NCBI RefSeq assembly: GCF_024814375.1
Contig: NZ_JANUXX010000004.1
Span: 62,001-126,000 of the forward strand
Source of the DNA: Streptococcus sciuri
GTDB taxonomy: Bacteria > Bacillota > Bacilli > Lactobacillales > Streptococcaceae
Direction of reading: 5' to 3'
Length of the DNA stretch: 64,000 nt
Shown: piece by piece, positions 37,509 through 46,939 of the stretch
Numbering within the stretch: the first letter of the stretch is position 1
Layout: each line of letters opens with the position of its first letter
Program-made: the position numbers and the translations under genes
Notes under the pieces: generated by a model
Told to the model about the DNA's origin: nothing
Database searches by the model: none
What the model saw: the letters and a program-made list of their open reading frames with translations, nothing else

Positions 37509-38384
37509 CTAGTCTGTGACGTAGCTAAAGACATCTTCTCCAAAGTATTTTTTAGAAAGCTTTGCGATGGTACCATCTTTTTTCAATACCTTGATAGCTT
37601 TATCATAATCTTTAGCAAAGGCTTGATTAGTAGCATTTCTATGAATCAATGGATAAGTTTCGATACCTTTGTATGGGAACCATGTTAATTGATCAGCATA
37701 TTGATGGTAGGCACCATTTTCATTTTTTACAGCTTGCTCAAAGGATAGTTTAATGGAGAAGTAGGCATCGTAACGTCCTTCAAGCACCCACGCATAGGCA
37801 TCAGCAACTGAGAAACTTTCTGATTCTGTCAATTTAATCGGATTTTTGGCTGTTTTATTGTATTCTTGAATCACATTATATTGTCCATTTTGAGGTGAAA
37901 TAGGAACGAGTTTTCCCCCACTATTAGCAAATGAATCAATATCTTTGTATTTTGTTTCATCCTTTTTACGAATAGCAAAGCCAATCACACTAGCACCGAT
38001 AGCTTTGTTGGGGATAATAAATTTTTTAGCACGTTCTGGTGTGTACCACGCACCTTTTGTACCAATATCATATTTACCAGATTCAAGTCCGATGAGTAAA
38101 TCTTCATCACTCGTTCCTGTGTATGTAAACTTATAGTTTTTTAATTTTTTATCAACAGCTTTTAAAACAGCAACTTCAAACCCATCACTCTTACCATTTT
38201 TATCAACATAATCATATGGGACATAATTTTGTGTATGGGCAACTTTTAGAGTCGTAACTTTGTTTACATTGCCAGATGCACTTTGTGCCTTTTCTGTTTT
38301 CCCTGTTAATTGACGTCCAATAGCAGTTGCTGCGATAATTGCTACGACAACTCCACTTGCAATAATCCATTTTTTCTTACTCAT
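37509..38384 (-). CDS. Amino-acid ABC transporter solute-binding protein (TcyJ/K-like)
   Basis: A 291-residue family 3 binding protein (LKVAHTQNYVPYDYVDKNG; SDGFEVAVLKAVDKKL; GKYDIGTKGAWYTPERAKKF). The overall pattern is closest to cystine/sulfur-compound binding proteins of the Tcy type. The N-terminus is a Lys-rich start and hydrophobic helix without a lipobox; the protein has no cysteine, so anchoring by an uncleaved helix is likely, as for the other island binding protein. It lies 24 bases after the URO-D family gene. Confidence 0.9.
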   Translation of the reverse strand: MSKKKWIIASGVVVAIIAATAIGRQLTGKTEKAQSASGNVNKVTTLKVAHTQNYVPYDYVDKNGKSDGFEVAVLKAVDKKLKNYKFTYTGTSDEDLLIGLESGKYDIGTKGAWYTPERAKKFIIPNKAIGASVIGFAIRKKDETKYKDIDSFANSGGKLVPISPQNGQYNVIQEYNKTAKNPIKLTESESFSVADAYAWVLEGRYDAYFSIKLSFEQAVKNENGAYHQYADQLTWFPYKGIETYPLIHRNATNQAFAKDYDKAIKVLKKDGTIAKLSKKYFGEDVFSYVTD

Positions 38385-38408
38385 ATACTCACTCCTTCTC
38401 CTAAAAAC

Positions 38409-39410
38409 TTATAAGCTGACGGCTTCTTTCACCCAATCGATGCGTTCTGATGAAATATCACTTGGCACAGTACAATCTGCACCAATCACAACGCCATAAC
38501 GTCCAGTATCATCAAGTAACTCTTTGACTCTTTTTTGAATATCTTCCTTACTACCAAGGTACAATAGACCTTTTTCAGTATTGTCAAAACCGCCAAGAAC
38601 TGTTTTACCACCAAATAATTGTCTTCCTTGTGATAGACTGACACCCTCTAAATCAACCGCCCAGTTAATGACATCGGCAGGATAATCCGTGTAATACGTA
38701 ATGTCGTTTGTTGCGCCTTCATACCCACATATATGAAGAATATTCGTACCACCAGCAGAAATAGCACGCTTCAAAACATGAAGTTCACCAGGTTTAATCA
38801 CTTGTCTATATTCTTCTTTAGTTGAACGTTCATCTTGTATATTTTGGACGCTGAGGTAAATACCATCGACACCCGCTTCTTTAATCAAACGTTTTGTCAA
38901 AAGACCAATATCGCCAGCAATCACATCCAAAACTTTTTTCGTTAACGCAGCATCTTCTTTGATAAAGTTTTCAATAATTTTATCACCATTGTTTCCCTTT
39001 CCTGCTAGGTGCCATTTTAAATAAGTCACAGGGGCAAATATATTATAGAAAGAAGCGATATCTTCTGGGAAATCTTGACGAATTTGTTGAGCTAGCTCAA
39101 CCTGTCGTGTAATCCAAGGATGATTTTCTCCTATAGAAATGATTCCATCTAATTCTTTGATAGAAGTGATACCTTGATGAATCTGTTCATTAGGGTATAT
39201 AAAGAACCCATCACTCATAATCTTGACAAAATCTGGATTGACATCTGAGACGAATTTTTTATGCCCAGCAATATTTTTGTTAAAAATTTCGGAATTAAAA
39301 CCGTCACCTCTTTCGTCATCTGTTGTGAAATGATACCAAAATCCGACAGGGACTTTGTCGACTTTTTCGTTTTTAAATGCTTTTAAAACCCATTCTCTCT
39401 TTGTTGTCAT
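38409..39410 (-). CDS. URO-D family protein, methyltransferase-like
   Basis: A 333-residue member of the uroporphyrinogen decarboxylase/MtaA/cobalamin-independent methionine synthase fold group. It has a His-x-Cys pair at about 226-228 (LHICGYEG) and a distant Cys at about 313 (GADCTVP). This is the zinc-ligand pattern of MtaA-type methyltransferases, not of haem decarboxylases. No haem or corrinoid genes are in the window. It is co-transcribed with a cystine-type transporter, so methyl transfer to or from a thiol is inferred. The substrate is unknown. Confidence 0.8.
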   Translation of the reverse strand: MTTKREWVLKAFKNEKVDKVPVGFWYHFTTDDERGDGFNSEIFNKNIAGHKKFVSDVNPDFVKIMSDGFFIYPNEQIHQGITSIKELDGIISIGENHPWITRQVELAQQIRQDFPEDIASFYNIFAPVTYLKWHLAGKGNNGDKIIENFIKEDAALTKKVLDVIAGDIGLLTKRLIKEAGVDGIYLSVQNIQDERSTKEEYRQVIKPGELHVLKRAISAGGTNILHICGYEGATNDITYYTDYPADVINWAVDLEGVSLSQGRQLFGGKTVLGGFDNTEKGLLYLGSKEDIQKRVKELLDDTGRYGVVIGADCTVPSDISSERIDWVKEAVSL

Positions 39411-39463
39411 TTTCTCTATCTCCTTATGTTTTTTATATTACAGTTATGCGTCATTCATCAGTA

Positions 39464-39658
39464 TTAAGGCAGCTGTGCTAAGAGCCTTAAACAGTTAAAG
39501 TATTGAATATCACTTTTTGAAATCGCTGAATTTACATTGTTAGGACTCGACTTTTCAAATAGAGGAATTCTCCAAAGGATAAGACAGGATAGAGTAATGA
39601 TGAAAAGAATTAGTACTGATAACGAGACATTTCTTAGCTTTTCCTCTGTTAGTGACAT
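39464..39658 (-). CDS. Small single-span membrane protein or leader ORF
   Basis: I do not recognise this 64-residue product. ATG 39658 has a strong GGGAGG site, followed by SLTEEKLRNVSL, one hydrophobic helix (LSVLILFIITLSCLILW) and a polar tail. It lies 53 bases before the URO-D family gene with no terminator between, so it may be the first gene of operon B. A truncated N-terminus of a larger membrane protein is also possible. Confidence 0.45.
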   Translation of the reverse strand: MSLTEEKLRNVSLSVLILFIITLSCLILWRIPLFEKSSPNNVNSAISKSDIQYFNCLRLLAQLP

Positions 39659-39741
39659 AGGCAATTCCCTCCCAAAAATTTTATAAAGCTATATTACCAG
39701 TTTCCCTAATGCTTGTATAATCTATATTTTTTATCCCTAGA

Positions 39742-39758
39742 TATAAAGTTCATTTATA
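39742..39758. promoter_or_regulatory. Candidate LysR binding site
   Basis: TATAAAGTTCATTTATA is a perfect dyad (6-bp arms, 5-base centre) with the T-N11-A form of LysR sites. It sits between the divergent operon B and LysR genes. Confidence 0.5.
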
Positions 39759-39820
39759 GCGATCTGCTTATTTACTTGCTTTAAGTATTACTTTTTACCG
39801 TATTTTTAAGATGATCTCTA

Positions 39821-39849
39821 TTGGAGAATGAAATAGGATTTGTTATTAT
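39821..39849 (+). promoter_or_regulatory. Promoter of the LysR gene
   Basis: TTGGAG at 39821-39826, a 17-base spacer and TATTAT at 39844-39849, 35 bases before the start codon. Confidence 0.6.
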
Positions 39850-39883
39850 AGTGATAATAATCTTTTTTATAAGGGGAATTTTT

Positions 39884-40789
39884 ATGAAATTGCAACAGTG
39901 CCGTTATGTAGAAGCTATCGCTCGCCTAGGCTCTTTTAGCCAAGCTGCTAAGGAGCTATACATGTCTCAACCTAATTTATCCAGTTCCATTAAAAATTTA
40001 GAGCAGGAGCTAGGAATTCAACTGTTTATTAGATCCAATACGGGCGTTTATTTGACAGAAGAGGGTCATGATTTTTTGAAATCTATAAAACGTATTATTG
40101 GAGAATTGGATTTGCTTGGGTCACGCTATCAAGGGAAAATTAAAAAAAGTTTCACGGTAGCAGCGCATCATTATGATTTTCTATCAATTCCTCTAGCAAA
40201 AACTTCCCAAAACTTTAGTGAAGATTACCAAGCATTTCAAACGATTGAAACAACGACGAAAAAAATTTTAGACAGCATTGCTTGTTTTGAAGCTGACCTA
40301 GGTATTATCTATTTAGATGATGAAAATAAGCATATCCTAGAATCAATGATGAAACAGAAAGAATTGGAATTTCATTCCTTGGGTGATTTTCCAACACGTA
40401 TTTTCCTCCGTCGTAATCATCCATTAGCGCATAAGAAAGTCATTTCTGAAGAGGATTTAAAAGGTTACAATCAAATTCGCTTTCGACAAGAACAGTCGGG
40501 GTTAAACTTTGACGAAGATGCTTTAAAGATTCATGATGAACAGTGTGTACTCTATAGCAATGATAGAGGAACCGTGATGAATTTACTCTGTGCAACAGAT
40601 GCATACGCTTCTGGTCTTGGCATTGTAAACAGTTTTATTCGTGATTGTATTGTCTTGATTCCTTTGAAAGATAGCCCTAGGCATACTCTAGGATTTGTGA
40701 GAAATAAAAGAAAAAAAATATCTGATATTGAAAAATATTTCATTAGAGAGATTAGAAAAAGCCTTGAAGAATTTTCTAAAAATTTGTAG
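39884..40789 (+). CDS. LysR family transcriptional regulator
   Basis: A 301-residue LysR protein. The N-terminal winged helix reads LQQCRYVEAIARLGSFSQAA...MSQPNLSSSIKNLEQELG, followed by an effector-binding domain. The frame opens at 39821, but AAGGGG before ATG 39884 gives the family-standard start. It is divergent from operon B, the usual layout for a LysR regulator and its target. S. mutans HomR and B. subtilis AscR are LysR regulators of sulfur amino-acid transport operons, so control of one or both island operons is likely. Confidence 0.9.
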   Translation: MKLQQCRYVEAIARLGSFSQAAKELYMSQPNLSSSIKNLEQELGIQLFIRSNTGVYLTEEGHDFLKSIKRIIGELDLLGSRYQGKIKKSFTVAAHHYDFLSIPLAKTSQNFSEDYQAFQTIETTTKKILDSIACFEADLGIIYLDDENKHILESMMKQKELEFHSLGDFPTRIFLRRNHPLAHKKVISEEDLKGYNQIRFRQEQSGLNFDEDALKIHDEQCVLYSNDRGTVMNLLCATDAYASGLGIVNSFIRDCIVLIPLKDSPRHTLGFVRNKRKKISDIEKYFIREIRKSLEEFSKNL

Positions 40790-40820
40790 TTGTCTAGGTT
40801 AGTAGTGTGCTAAACCTCAT

Positions 40821-40975
40821 CAGATGGCAACTCAAGTAGCTACAAAATTGGTTAAGATTGCTAGCTATTGCAGTTCTTTGAAAAAGACAGAGTGGCAGAT
40901 GTTATTGTACTTGATAAGAATTTTAATCCCAAGGCAACTGATATAAACAGTGTTTGTGCTTATCAATCAAACTAA
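40821..40975 (+). pseudogene. nagA: Diverged 3' remnant of nagA
   Basis: This segment aligns end to end with nagA 26270-26425: both start CAGATGGC, share AAGATTG, GTACTTGA and end at TATCAATCAAA / TACCAATCAAA plus stop. By eye about three quarters of the bases agree, and one base is missing near 40886, which breaks the frame. No 5' part of nagA is present. It marks the right edge of the island and is followed by a terminator that the intact nagA lacks. Confidence 0.88.
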
Positions 40976-40976
40976 A

Positions 40977-41004
40977 ATAAGGCAGTGTTCATCCCTGTCT
41001 TATT
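40977..41004 (+). terminator. Terminator behind the nagA remnant
   Basis: AATAAGGCAG and CTGTCTTATT pair with one G-T wobble, followed by a T-rich stretch; probably an original nagA terminator. Confidence 0.65.
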
Positions 41005-41131
41005 CTTTATCAAAAGAAGTATTCTGATTCTATAAATAATCTGACAATCTAATCCTTTAAACACAGAAATGGTGCATCAACTTCCATTAGTAAAATCATC
41101 AATAAAAAATAAAAAAAAATTGTAAAAGGGG

Positions 41132-41160
41132 TTGAAAAAACATTTGAAAAGGGTTACAAT
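41132..41160 (+). promoter_or_regulatory. manLMN promoter
   Basis: TTGAAA at 41132-41137, a 17-base spacer and TACAAT at 41155-41160. The rest of 41005-41131 holds no gene I can support. Confidence 0.7.
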
Positions 41161-41257
41161 ATATTTGTTCTAAAAATTTCTTTAAAAACACCTTAATCTT
41201 TTCTAAGAGGGAGAGGAATAAAGTGGCTTTTGAGAAAAATATTAAGGAGGAGAACAA

Positions 41258-42250
41258 ATGGGTATTGGTATTATTATTGCCAGCCATGGTAAATTTGCTG
41301 AAGGTATTCATCAGTCAGGTTCGATGATTTTCGGTGAGCAAGAGAAAGTTCAAGTCGTTACTTTCATGCCAAACGAAGGTCCAGACGACCTCTATGAACA
41401 CTTCAACAATGCTATTGCGCAATTTGATGCCGATGATGAGGTTCTTGTATTAGCTGACCTTTGGAGTGGGTCACCATTTAACCAAGCAAGCCGTATTCAA
41501 GGAGAAAATCCTGAACGCAAGATAGCTATCATCACCGGTCTTAACTTGCCACTGTTGATTCAAGCTTACACTGAGCGTATGATGGATGCAAACGCTAGTG
41601 TTGAAAGCATTGCAGCAAATATCATCAAAGAAGCTAAAGATGGTATAAAAGCATTGCCAGAAGATCTTAATCCTAAGGAAGTTTCTGGTGGAGCTGGCGC
41701 AGGGGATAAGACTTTGCGAGGTGCTATTCCAGAGGGTACTGTCATTGGTGATGGTAAATTGAAGATTAACCTTGCTCGTGTTGATACACGCTTGCTTCAC
41801 GGTCAAGTGGCAACAGCTTGGACACCTGATTCTAAAGCAGATCGTATCATTGTTGCATCTGATACTGTTGCAAAAGATGAATTGCGTAAAGGTTTGATTA
41901 AACAGTCAGCTCCTGGTAATGTGAAAGCAAATGTTGTACCAATTGACAAGTTGATTGCAGCATCGAAAGATCCACGTTTTGGAGACACACATGCGCTTGT
42001 TCTTTTTGAAACACCTCAAGACGCTCTTCGTGCTGTTGAAGGTGGTGTACCGATTAAAGAACTTAACGTAGGGTCTATGGCACACTCAACAGGTAAGACA
42101 ATGGTTAACAATGTGTTATCTATGGATAAAGCAGATGTTGAGACCTTTGAAAAGTTGCGTGATTTAGGAGTAACCTTTGATGTACGTAAAGTACCAAATG
42201 ACTCACCTAAAAACTTGTTTGAATTGATTAAAAAAGCAAACGTACAGTAG
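41258..42250 (+). CDS. manL: Mannose/glucose PTS enzyme IIAB
   Basis: ManL (330 aa) carries the mannose-family EIIA (phospho-His10 in [13 protein letters not shown]), a linker, and EIIB (phospho-His near residue 180 in [15 protein letters not shown]). It phosphorylates glucose, mannose and amino sugars as they enter through ManMN, and in streptococci it also takes part in carbon regulation. GGAGG precedes the start. It heads the manLMN operon. Confidence 0.97.
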   Translation: MGIGIIIASHGKFAEGIHQSGSMIFGEQEKVQVVTFMPNEGPDDLYEHFNNAIAQFDADDEVLVLADLWSGSPFNQASRIQGENPERKIAIITGLNLPLLIQAYTERMMDANASVESIAANIIKEAKDGIKALPEDLNPKEVSGGAGAGDKTLRGAIPEGTVIGDGKLKINLARVDTRLLHGQVATAWTPDSKADRIIVASDTVAKDELRKGLIKQSAPGNVKANVVPIDKLIAASKDPRFGDTHALVLFETPQDALRAVEGGVPIKELNVGSMAHSTGKTMVNNVLSMDKADVETFEKLRDLGVTFDVRKVPNDSPKNLFELIKKANVQ

Positions 42251-42356
42251 AATGTATATACACAAAAGATAAGTACATTCTAGTTTAGCAACATTTCTTA
42301 TTAGCTTTAATCTAACATACTTTGAATTTAAGTATTTAACGAAAGGATTTAGAATA

Positions 42357-43160
42357 ATGTCAGTTATTTCTATTATTTTGGTGCTCATCGTTGCCTTTCT
42401 TGCAGGGCTTGATGGTATCCTTGACCAATTCCAGTTCCATCAACCGCTAGTATCATGTACTTTGATTGGTTTAGCAACTGGTCACCTAGAAGCAGGTCTT
42501 ATGCTTGGTGGTGGTTTACAGATGATTGCTCTTGGTTGGGCTAACATCGGTGCAGCCGTAGCACCAGATATCGCCTTGGCTGGTACAGCTGCTGCTGTTA
42601 TCCTTGTTAAGGGTGGTGATTTCACTAAGACAGGTATTGGGGTTGCGCAAGCCGTAGCTATCCCGCTTGCTGTTGCAGGTCTTGCTCTTACAATGATTGT
42701 TCGTACAATCTCAGTTGGTATCGTACACGGTGCTGATGCAGCTGCTAAAAAAGGGAATATTCGTGCTGTTGAAACAGCTCACTACACAGCTCTTCTCCTA
42801 CAAGGGCTTCGTATCACACTTCCAATTGCACTTTTGATTGCTCTTCCTACTGAAACTGTTCAAGCAATGCTTAATGCTATCCCTGCTTGGCTAAAAGACG
42901 GTATGACTATAGGTGGTGGTATGGTTGTTGCTGTTGGTTACGCAATGGTTATCAACATGATGGCAACACGCGAAACATGGCCATTCTTCGCCCTTGGTTT
43001 TGTCTTCGCAGCTGTTGGAGACTTTACTCTTATCGCTCTTGGTACTATCGGTGTCGCTATCGCTCTTATCTACCTTGAACTTTCAGAAAAAGGTGGTTCA
43101 GGTAGTGGTTCAGGTAGTGGTTCAGGAGATCCAATTGGAGATATCTTAGAAGATTACTAG
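42357..43160 (+). CDS. manM: Mannose/glucose PTS enzyme IIC
   Basis: ManM (267 aa) is a membrane channel subunit of the mannose-class PTS with many Gly/Ala-rich spans (GLMLGGGLQMIALGWANIGAA is the family core). The C-terminus has a five-fold Gly-Ser run (GGSGSGSGSGSG) before an acidic end. The 106-base gap after manL contains no terminator. Confidence 0.95.
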   Translation: MSVISIILVLIVAFLAGLDGILDQFQFHQPLVSCTLIGLATGHLEAGLMLGGGLQMIALGWANIGAAVAPDIALAGTAAAVILVKGGDFTKTGIGVAQAVAIPLAVAGLALTMIVRTISVGIVHGADAAAKKGNIRAVETAHYTALLLQGLRITLPIALLIALPTETVQAMLNAIPAWLKDGMTIGGGMVVAVGYAMVINMMATRETWPFFALGFVFAAVGDFTLIALGTIGVAIALIYLELSEKGGSGSGSGSGSGDPIGDILEDY

Positions 43161-43175
43161 AGAGGGAGAATTATA

Positions 43176-44087
43176 ATGGCTGAAAAGATTAAATTAACAC
43201 AATCAGATCGTCGTAAAGTATGGTGGCGTTCTACCTTCTTACAAGGGTCTTGGAACTATGAACGTATGCAAAACCTTGGTTGGGCATACTCACTTATCCC
43301 AGTAATTAAAAAATTATACACATCTAAAGAAGAACAAGTAGCCGCACTTGAGCGTCACCTTGAGTTTTTCAACACGCACCCATATGTAGCCGCACCTATC
43401 TTTGGGGTTACATTGGCACTTGAAGAAGAAAGAGCAAACGGTGCAGAGATTGATGATACGGCTATTCAAGGGGTTAAAGTTGGTATGATGGGACCTCTTG
43501 CTGGTATTGGAGACCCAGTCTTCTGGTTTACAGTTCGTCCTATCTTGGGTGCACTTGGTGCTTCTCTTGCCCAAGCTGGAAATATCGTTGGTCCACTTAT
43601 CTTCTTCTTTGGTTGGAACATTATCCGTATGGCTTTCCTCTGGTACACGCAAGAGTTTGGTTACCGTGCAGGTTCTGAAATCACAAAAGACCTCTCAGGT
43701 GGTATCCTTCAAAAGGTTACTAAAGGAGCATCTATCCTTGGTATGTTCATCCTTGCAGCTTTGGTTCAACGCTGGGTTAGCGTACACTTTGCACTAAGCC
43801 TTCCATCTACACAACTCTCAAAAGGAGCTTACATTGAGTTTCCAAATGGAGCAGTTACTGGTGGCAAATTGCAAGAAATTCTTGGACAATTCCAAGGTGG
43901 TCTTAGCTTGACACAAGAAAAAGCAAATACCCTTCAAGGACAATTGGATTCCTTGATTCCAGGTTTGATGGGTCTTCTTCTGACATTCCTATGTATGTGG
44001 TTGCTCAAGAAGAAAGTTTCTCCAATCGTAATGATTATCGGACTTTTCGTTGTGGGTATCGTTGCACACGTGATTGGTTTGATGTAA
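43176..44087 (+). CDS. manN: Mannose/glucose PTS enzyme IID
   Basis: ManN (303 aa) is the EIID partner of ManM. Typical features are SWNYERMQNLGWAYSLIP near the start, GMMGPLAGIGDPVFW mid-protein and hydrophobic C-terminal spans. The ManMN complex is also the receptor for class IIa bacteriocins in related bacteria. It follows manM by 15 bases and ends the operon. Confidence 0.96.
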   Translation: MAEKIKLTQSDRRKVWWRSTFLQGSWNYERMQNLGWAYSLIPVIKKLYTSKEEQVAALERHLEFFNTHPYVAAPIFGVTLALEEERANGAEIDDTAIQGVKVGMMGPLAGIGDPVFWFTVRPILGALGASLAQAGNIVGPLIFFFGWNIIRMAFLWYTQEFGYRAGSEITKDLSGGILQKVTKGASILGMFILAALVQRWVSVHFALSLPSTQLSKGAYIEFPNGAVTGGKLQEILGQFQGGLSLTQEKANTLQGQLDSLIPGLMGLLLTFLCMWLLKKKVSPIVMIIGLFVVGIVAHVIGLM

Positions 44088-44104
44088 GGATATACGATGA
44101 TACT

Positions 44105-44139
44105 AAAAGAAGGCCAAAAGCCTTCTTTTATGTTATAAT
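44105..44139 (+). terminator. Terminator of manLMN, directly followed by the manO -10 box
   Basis: AAAAGAAGGC, loop CAAAA, GCCTTCTTTT (44105-44129). TATAAT at 44134-44139 follows at once, so manO can be transcribed separately or by readthrough. Confidence 0.75.
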
Positions 44140-44165
44140 AAAAGCATACTGCAAAAGGAGAGATT

Positions 44166-44528
44166 ATGGTCCAATCATTAAATAGTACGGTTGAACTAAC
44201 GACAACAGGGGTTTCTTATCTCGCTATGGGTAATAAAGTGGGTAAATTTTTATTAGGTAATAAAGGACTTGAGTTTTATAATGATAAAAATGTTAATGAT
44301 TATATTCAAATCCCATGGAATAGCATTAATAAAATAGGTGCGAATCTTACTGGTCGTAATATTAGTCGCCACTTTGAAGTCTATACAAATCAAGGTAAAT
44401 TTTTATTTGCCTCGAAAGATTCTGGAAAGATTTTAAAAATTGCCAGACAGCATATTGGCGATGAGAAAGTCATTCGCTTACCAACGCTCATTCAGACAAT
44501 CGTAGCTAAATTGAGACGTAAAAAATAA
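44166..44528 (+). CDS. manO: DUF956 family protein ManO
   Basis: A 120-residue DUF956 protein, consistently found behind manLMN in lactic bacteria. Its role is not established; regulation of the man system is often suggested. The family pattern includes YLAMGNKVGKFLLGNKGLEFY and IPWNSINKI. A strong bidirectional terminator follows. Confidence 0.88.
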   Translation: MVQSLNSTVELTTTGVSYLAMGNKVGKFLLGNKGLEFYNDKNVNDYIQIPWNSINKIGANLTGRNISRHFEVYTNQGKFLFASKDSGKILKIARQHIGDEKVIRLPTLIQTIVAKLRRKK

Positions 44529-44556
44529 TACCTTGACATCTGTCAAGGTATTATTT
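44525..44556. terminator. Bidirectional terminator between manO and pepX
   Basis: AATAATACCTTGACA, loop TC, TGTCAAGGTATTATT: a 15-bp perfect stem overlapping both gene ends. Confidence 0.9.
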
Positions 44557-46826
44557 TATTCATAAGGTAGGATAAGTTGAGATTTATCAAGATCAATGCT
44601 TAGTTGATAATCGCTGTTGTCACGGATAGTATGCTCAAAATCTGTTGTATAAAGAAGTAGTCTCAATGTGTCTCCTTTTACGAGTTTATAAATGGTTGGT
44701 TGTAGAGTAAGCTGTACGCTCATCCATTCATTAGGAACTACAGGTAAGATATCTAACAGTTTTTTTCTATTTTGAAGATTGAGTCTTGCTTTTGTCAACA
44801 CACGAAAAGGACTTTGTTTGAAAGGAAGCTCACGAAGTGCTTCACGAGAAAAGTTTTGACCGTTATCAAGGCTATGCAGGTTGAGAATAGAAGGGGTATC
44901 AGAAAGGCGCTTTTTCATACCAAAATCAAGTAATTGCGCAGATAATATCCCCTTACAATCACTTGATTTTACTGACAATTGTAAGAGACATGTTCCATTT
45001 ATGAATCTATCTTCTCTGATTGGAATATCGAGGACGATTTGATGGGCTTTGCCAGAAAATAAATCCACTTTAAAGTGATTAAACTGTTTAGCATAGGACT
45101 CAAAAGTCGTGTCATCGTAATGATTGTCAATTGTTTGTATACCGCCATTTAGCTGGATAGTGTTTTGTTTGTGACTACCAAAGCTACTCAGTGTTTGCCA
45201 GCATTGCTCAACATGGTTATTCTGCCAGATGATGGTATCCAGTGTAAAGTTATTGTTGATCTTGAGCAATTTTTGTGTCAGTAGAGCATTCATACTTTCT
45301 CGGAAATCAATAGATTGCCAGTTGTGCATATAAACGTGTTGTCCATGATGCAAGAAGAGGTGTTTCTTGATATGAGATGGTAAGGCATTGAAAATCTGAT
45401 AAACGTGTTTAGGTGTAACGTTCCAGTCCTGCAAACCATGCGTAAAGACAACCTCGCAGGAAACATGAGAAGCATGAGGGAGATAGTTTCTATCATGCCA
45501 AAATTGATTATAGTCACCTGTTTCACGTTCAAGAGCAGTGGATTGCTCTTGAAGAAAGGACTGATAATGTTTGATATGACGGAGATAATCACCGGCTAGG
45601 AGATTTTTAGAATAGGTTAGCTCTGTCAAGACATCTAAATCCTCGCCAGGATAACCACCTGGACTAGAGACCAATCCATTTTCTCGATAATAATCATACC
45701 AAGATGAGATAGCAGATTCAGCAATGATGACCTCAAGTCCGTCTACTCCTGTAGTGGCAAGACCAGTTGACAAGGTTCCAAGGTAAGATTTTCCAGTAGT
45801 TGCAACCAATCCACTCGCCCAATCGGCAAGGATAAGTTGGTCACGACGATGGCTACTATAAGCTTTGGCACGTCCGTTTAACCAATCAATAACAGCCTTG
45901 AAAGAGTGAATTTGCATATAATCTCCACTAGTCATAAAGCCGTCAGATCCAGCTGTTCCAATACCAGAAACGTAGATATTGGCAAAACCACGAGCTAAGA
46001 AATAATCATTTAGAGTGTAGCTGTCAATATAGGAAAAGGTTTCCTCAGATTTTCCAGTGGGTAAGTCTTCATTACTGCTCTCTACTGGTCGAAATGTGTT
46101 CGTTTGAACAGATATAGTGTGTGGTGTCTTGATTGCTAAACTCCCTTCCATTTTATGGAGTTTTTTATCATTTGCAATGTTGTTTGTTCCTTGATGATAA
46201 GGGCTTGCTGTCATTATAGTGGGAAGTGTTGTAGGAGCGTTTGGGCGGATGATATGAACTTTGATGAGGTCTAATTGCCCATCTTTATCACTATCAAGAG
46301 GAGCTTCTACATAAACGACTTCTCTAATAAGATTGGTTGTGTCAAATGTAGCTAGGCTTTTTCCGTTAAAGAAATGATAGTGATTATCAGCTTTGAGCAA
46401 TCCTTGGCTGACCAAGTAATCAATCAAGGTATTACCAGACTTAGTGCGACATGCTAGTAGATGATAGAGTGTCTGTATAAGAGTGTCTTCTTCAAATTGT
46501 AAGTTAATCGTATTCATAAAATTAAGACTATCTGTAAAGTCAACATTTGGAATAAAACCAAGTAACTGTAAGGCAATCGTTACTAGACGTTCACGATTTA
46601 AGTCTAAGTCAGACTCAAAAAACTGTAACAGGTCATGTTCTCTATCTGCAATCATAAGACAAAGAGCATAGTCTGTATCCTGATAGTGAAAAAGAGTTTG
46701 TCTGACAAAGTGTTCGAGGTTTTTCTTGTCCCAAAGAGTATCTGAAAGATGAAAACCAATAGTGTTCATTTCATTAAGTGCTGTCTTAGCATCCACAGGA
46801 ATATAACTAAACTGATTATAGCGCAT
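44556..46826 (-). CDS. pepX: Xaa-Pro dipeptidyl-peptidase (S15)
   Basis: PepX (756 aa) removes X-Pro dipeptides from peptides. The N-terminal helical domain precedes the alpha/beta-hydrolase core with the nucleophile Ser in TGKSYLGT, and the later Asp/His region includes GLQDWNV and HHGQHVY. The C-terminal jelly-roll follows. No signal peptide is present. The divergent neighbour is the aquaporin gene, a conserved streptococcal pair. Confidence 0.96.
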   Translation of the reverse strand: MRYNQFSYIPVDAKTALNEMNTIGFHLSDTLWDKKNLEHFVRQTLFHYQDTDYALCLMIADREHDLLQFFESDLDLNRERLVTIALQLLGFIPNVDFTDSLNFMNTINLQFEEDTLIQTLYHLLACRTKSGNTLIDYLVSQGLLKADNHYHFFNGKSLATFDTTNLIREVVYVEAPLDSDKDGQLDLIKVHIIRPNAPTTLPTIMTASPYHQGTNNIANDKKLHKMEGSLAIKTPHTISVQTNTFRPVESSNEDLPTGKSEETFSYIDSYTLNDYFLARGFANIYVSGIGTAGSDGFMTSGDYMQIHSFKAVIDWLNGRAKAYSSHRRDQLILADWASGLVATTGKSYLGTLSTGLATTGVDGLEVIIAESAISSWYDYYRENGLVSSPGGYPGEDLDVLTELTYSKNLLAGDYLRHIKHYQSFLQEQSTALERETGDYNQFWHDRNYLPHASHVSCEVVFTHGLQDWNVTPKHVYQIFNALPSHIKKHLFLHHGQHVYMHNWQSIDFRESMNALLTQKLLKINNNFTLDTIIWQNNHVEQCWQTLSSFGSHKQNTIQLNGGIQTIDNHYDDTTFESYAKQFNHFKVDLFSGKAHQIVLDIPIREDRFINGTCLLQLSVKSSDCKGILSAQLLDFGMKKRLSDTPSILNLHSLDNGQNFSREALRELPFKQSPFRVLTKARLNLQNRKKLLDILPVVPNEWMSVQLTLQPTIYKLVKGDTLRLLLYTTDFEHTIRDNSDYQLSIDLDKSQLILPYE

Positions 46827-46868
46827 AGTCTGTCCTTTCTTACAGGAGTATTTTATTTTTAGAATAGC

Positions 46869-46897
46869 TTTACATTATCTATTATACTTGATAAAAT
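46869..46897 (+). promoter_or_regulatory. Aquaporin gene promoter
   Basis: TTTACA at 46869-46874, a 17-base spacer and TAAAAT at 46892-46897. Confidence 0.65.
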
Positions 46898-46939
46898 AGT
46901 ACATGTCTAAATAATAAATGTTGGAGGATACAAAGACGC

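Noticed and set aside
38409-39410. True uroporphyrinogen decarboxylase (haem synthesis)
   Set aside because: The Cys-based zinc pattern and the transporter context fit a methyltransferase-like branch, and no other haem gene is present.
26426-40976. Island as an integrative or conjugative element or prophage
   Set aside because: No integrase, relaxase, transposase, phage gene or tRNA attachment site is present. The flanking repeats are diverged nagA ends, not short att or inverted repeats.
43080-43130. Gly-Ser repeat of manM as an assembly or engineered tag
   Set aside because: It lies before the normal acidic C-terminus of the EIIC protein and probably is a natural flexible linker.
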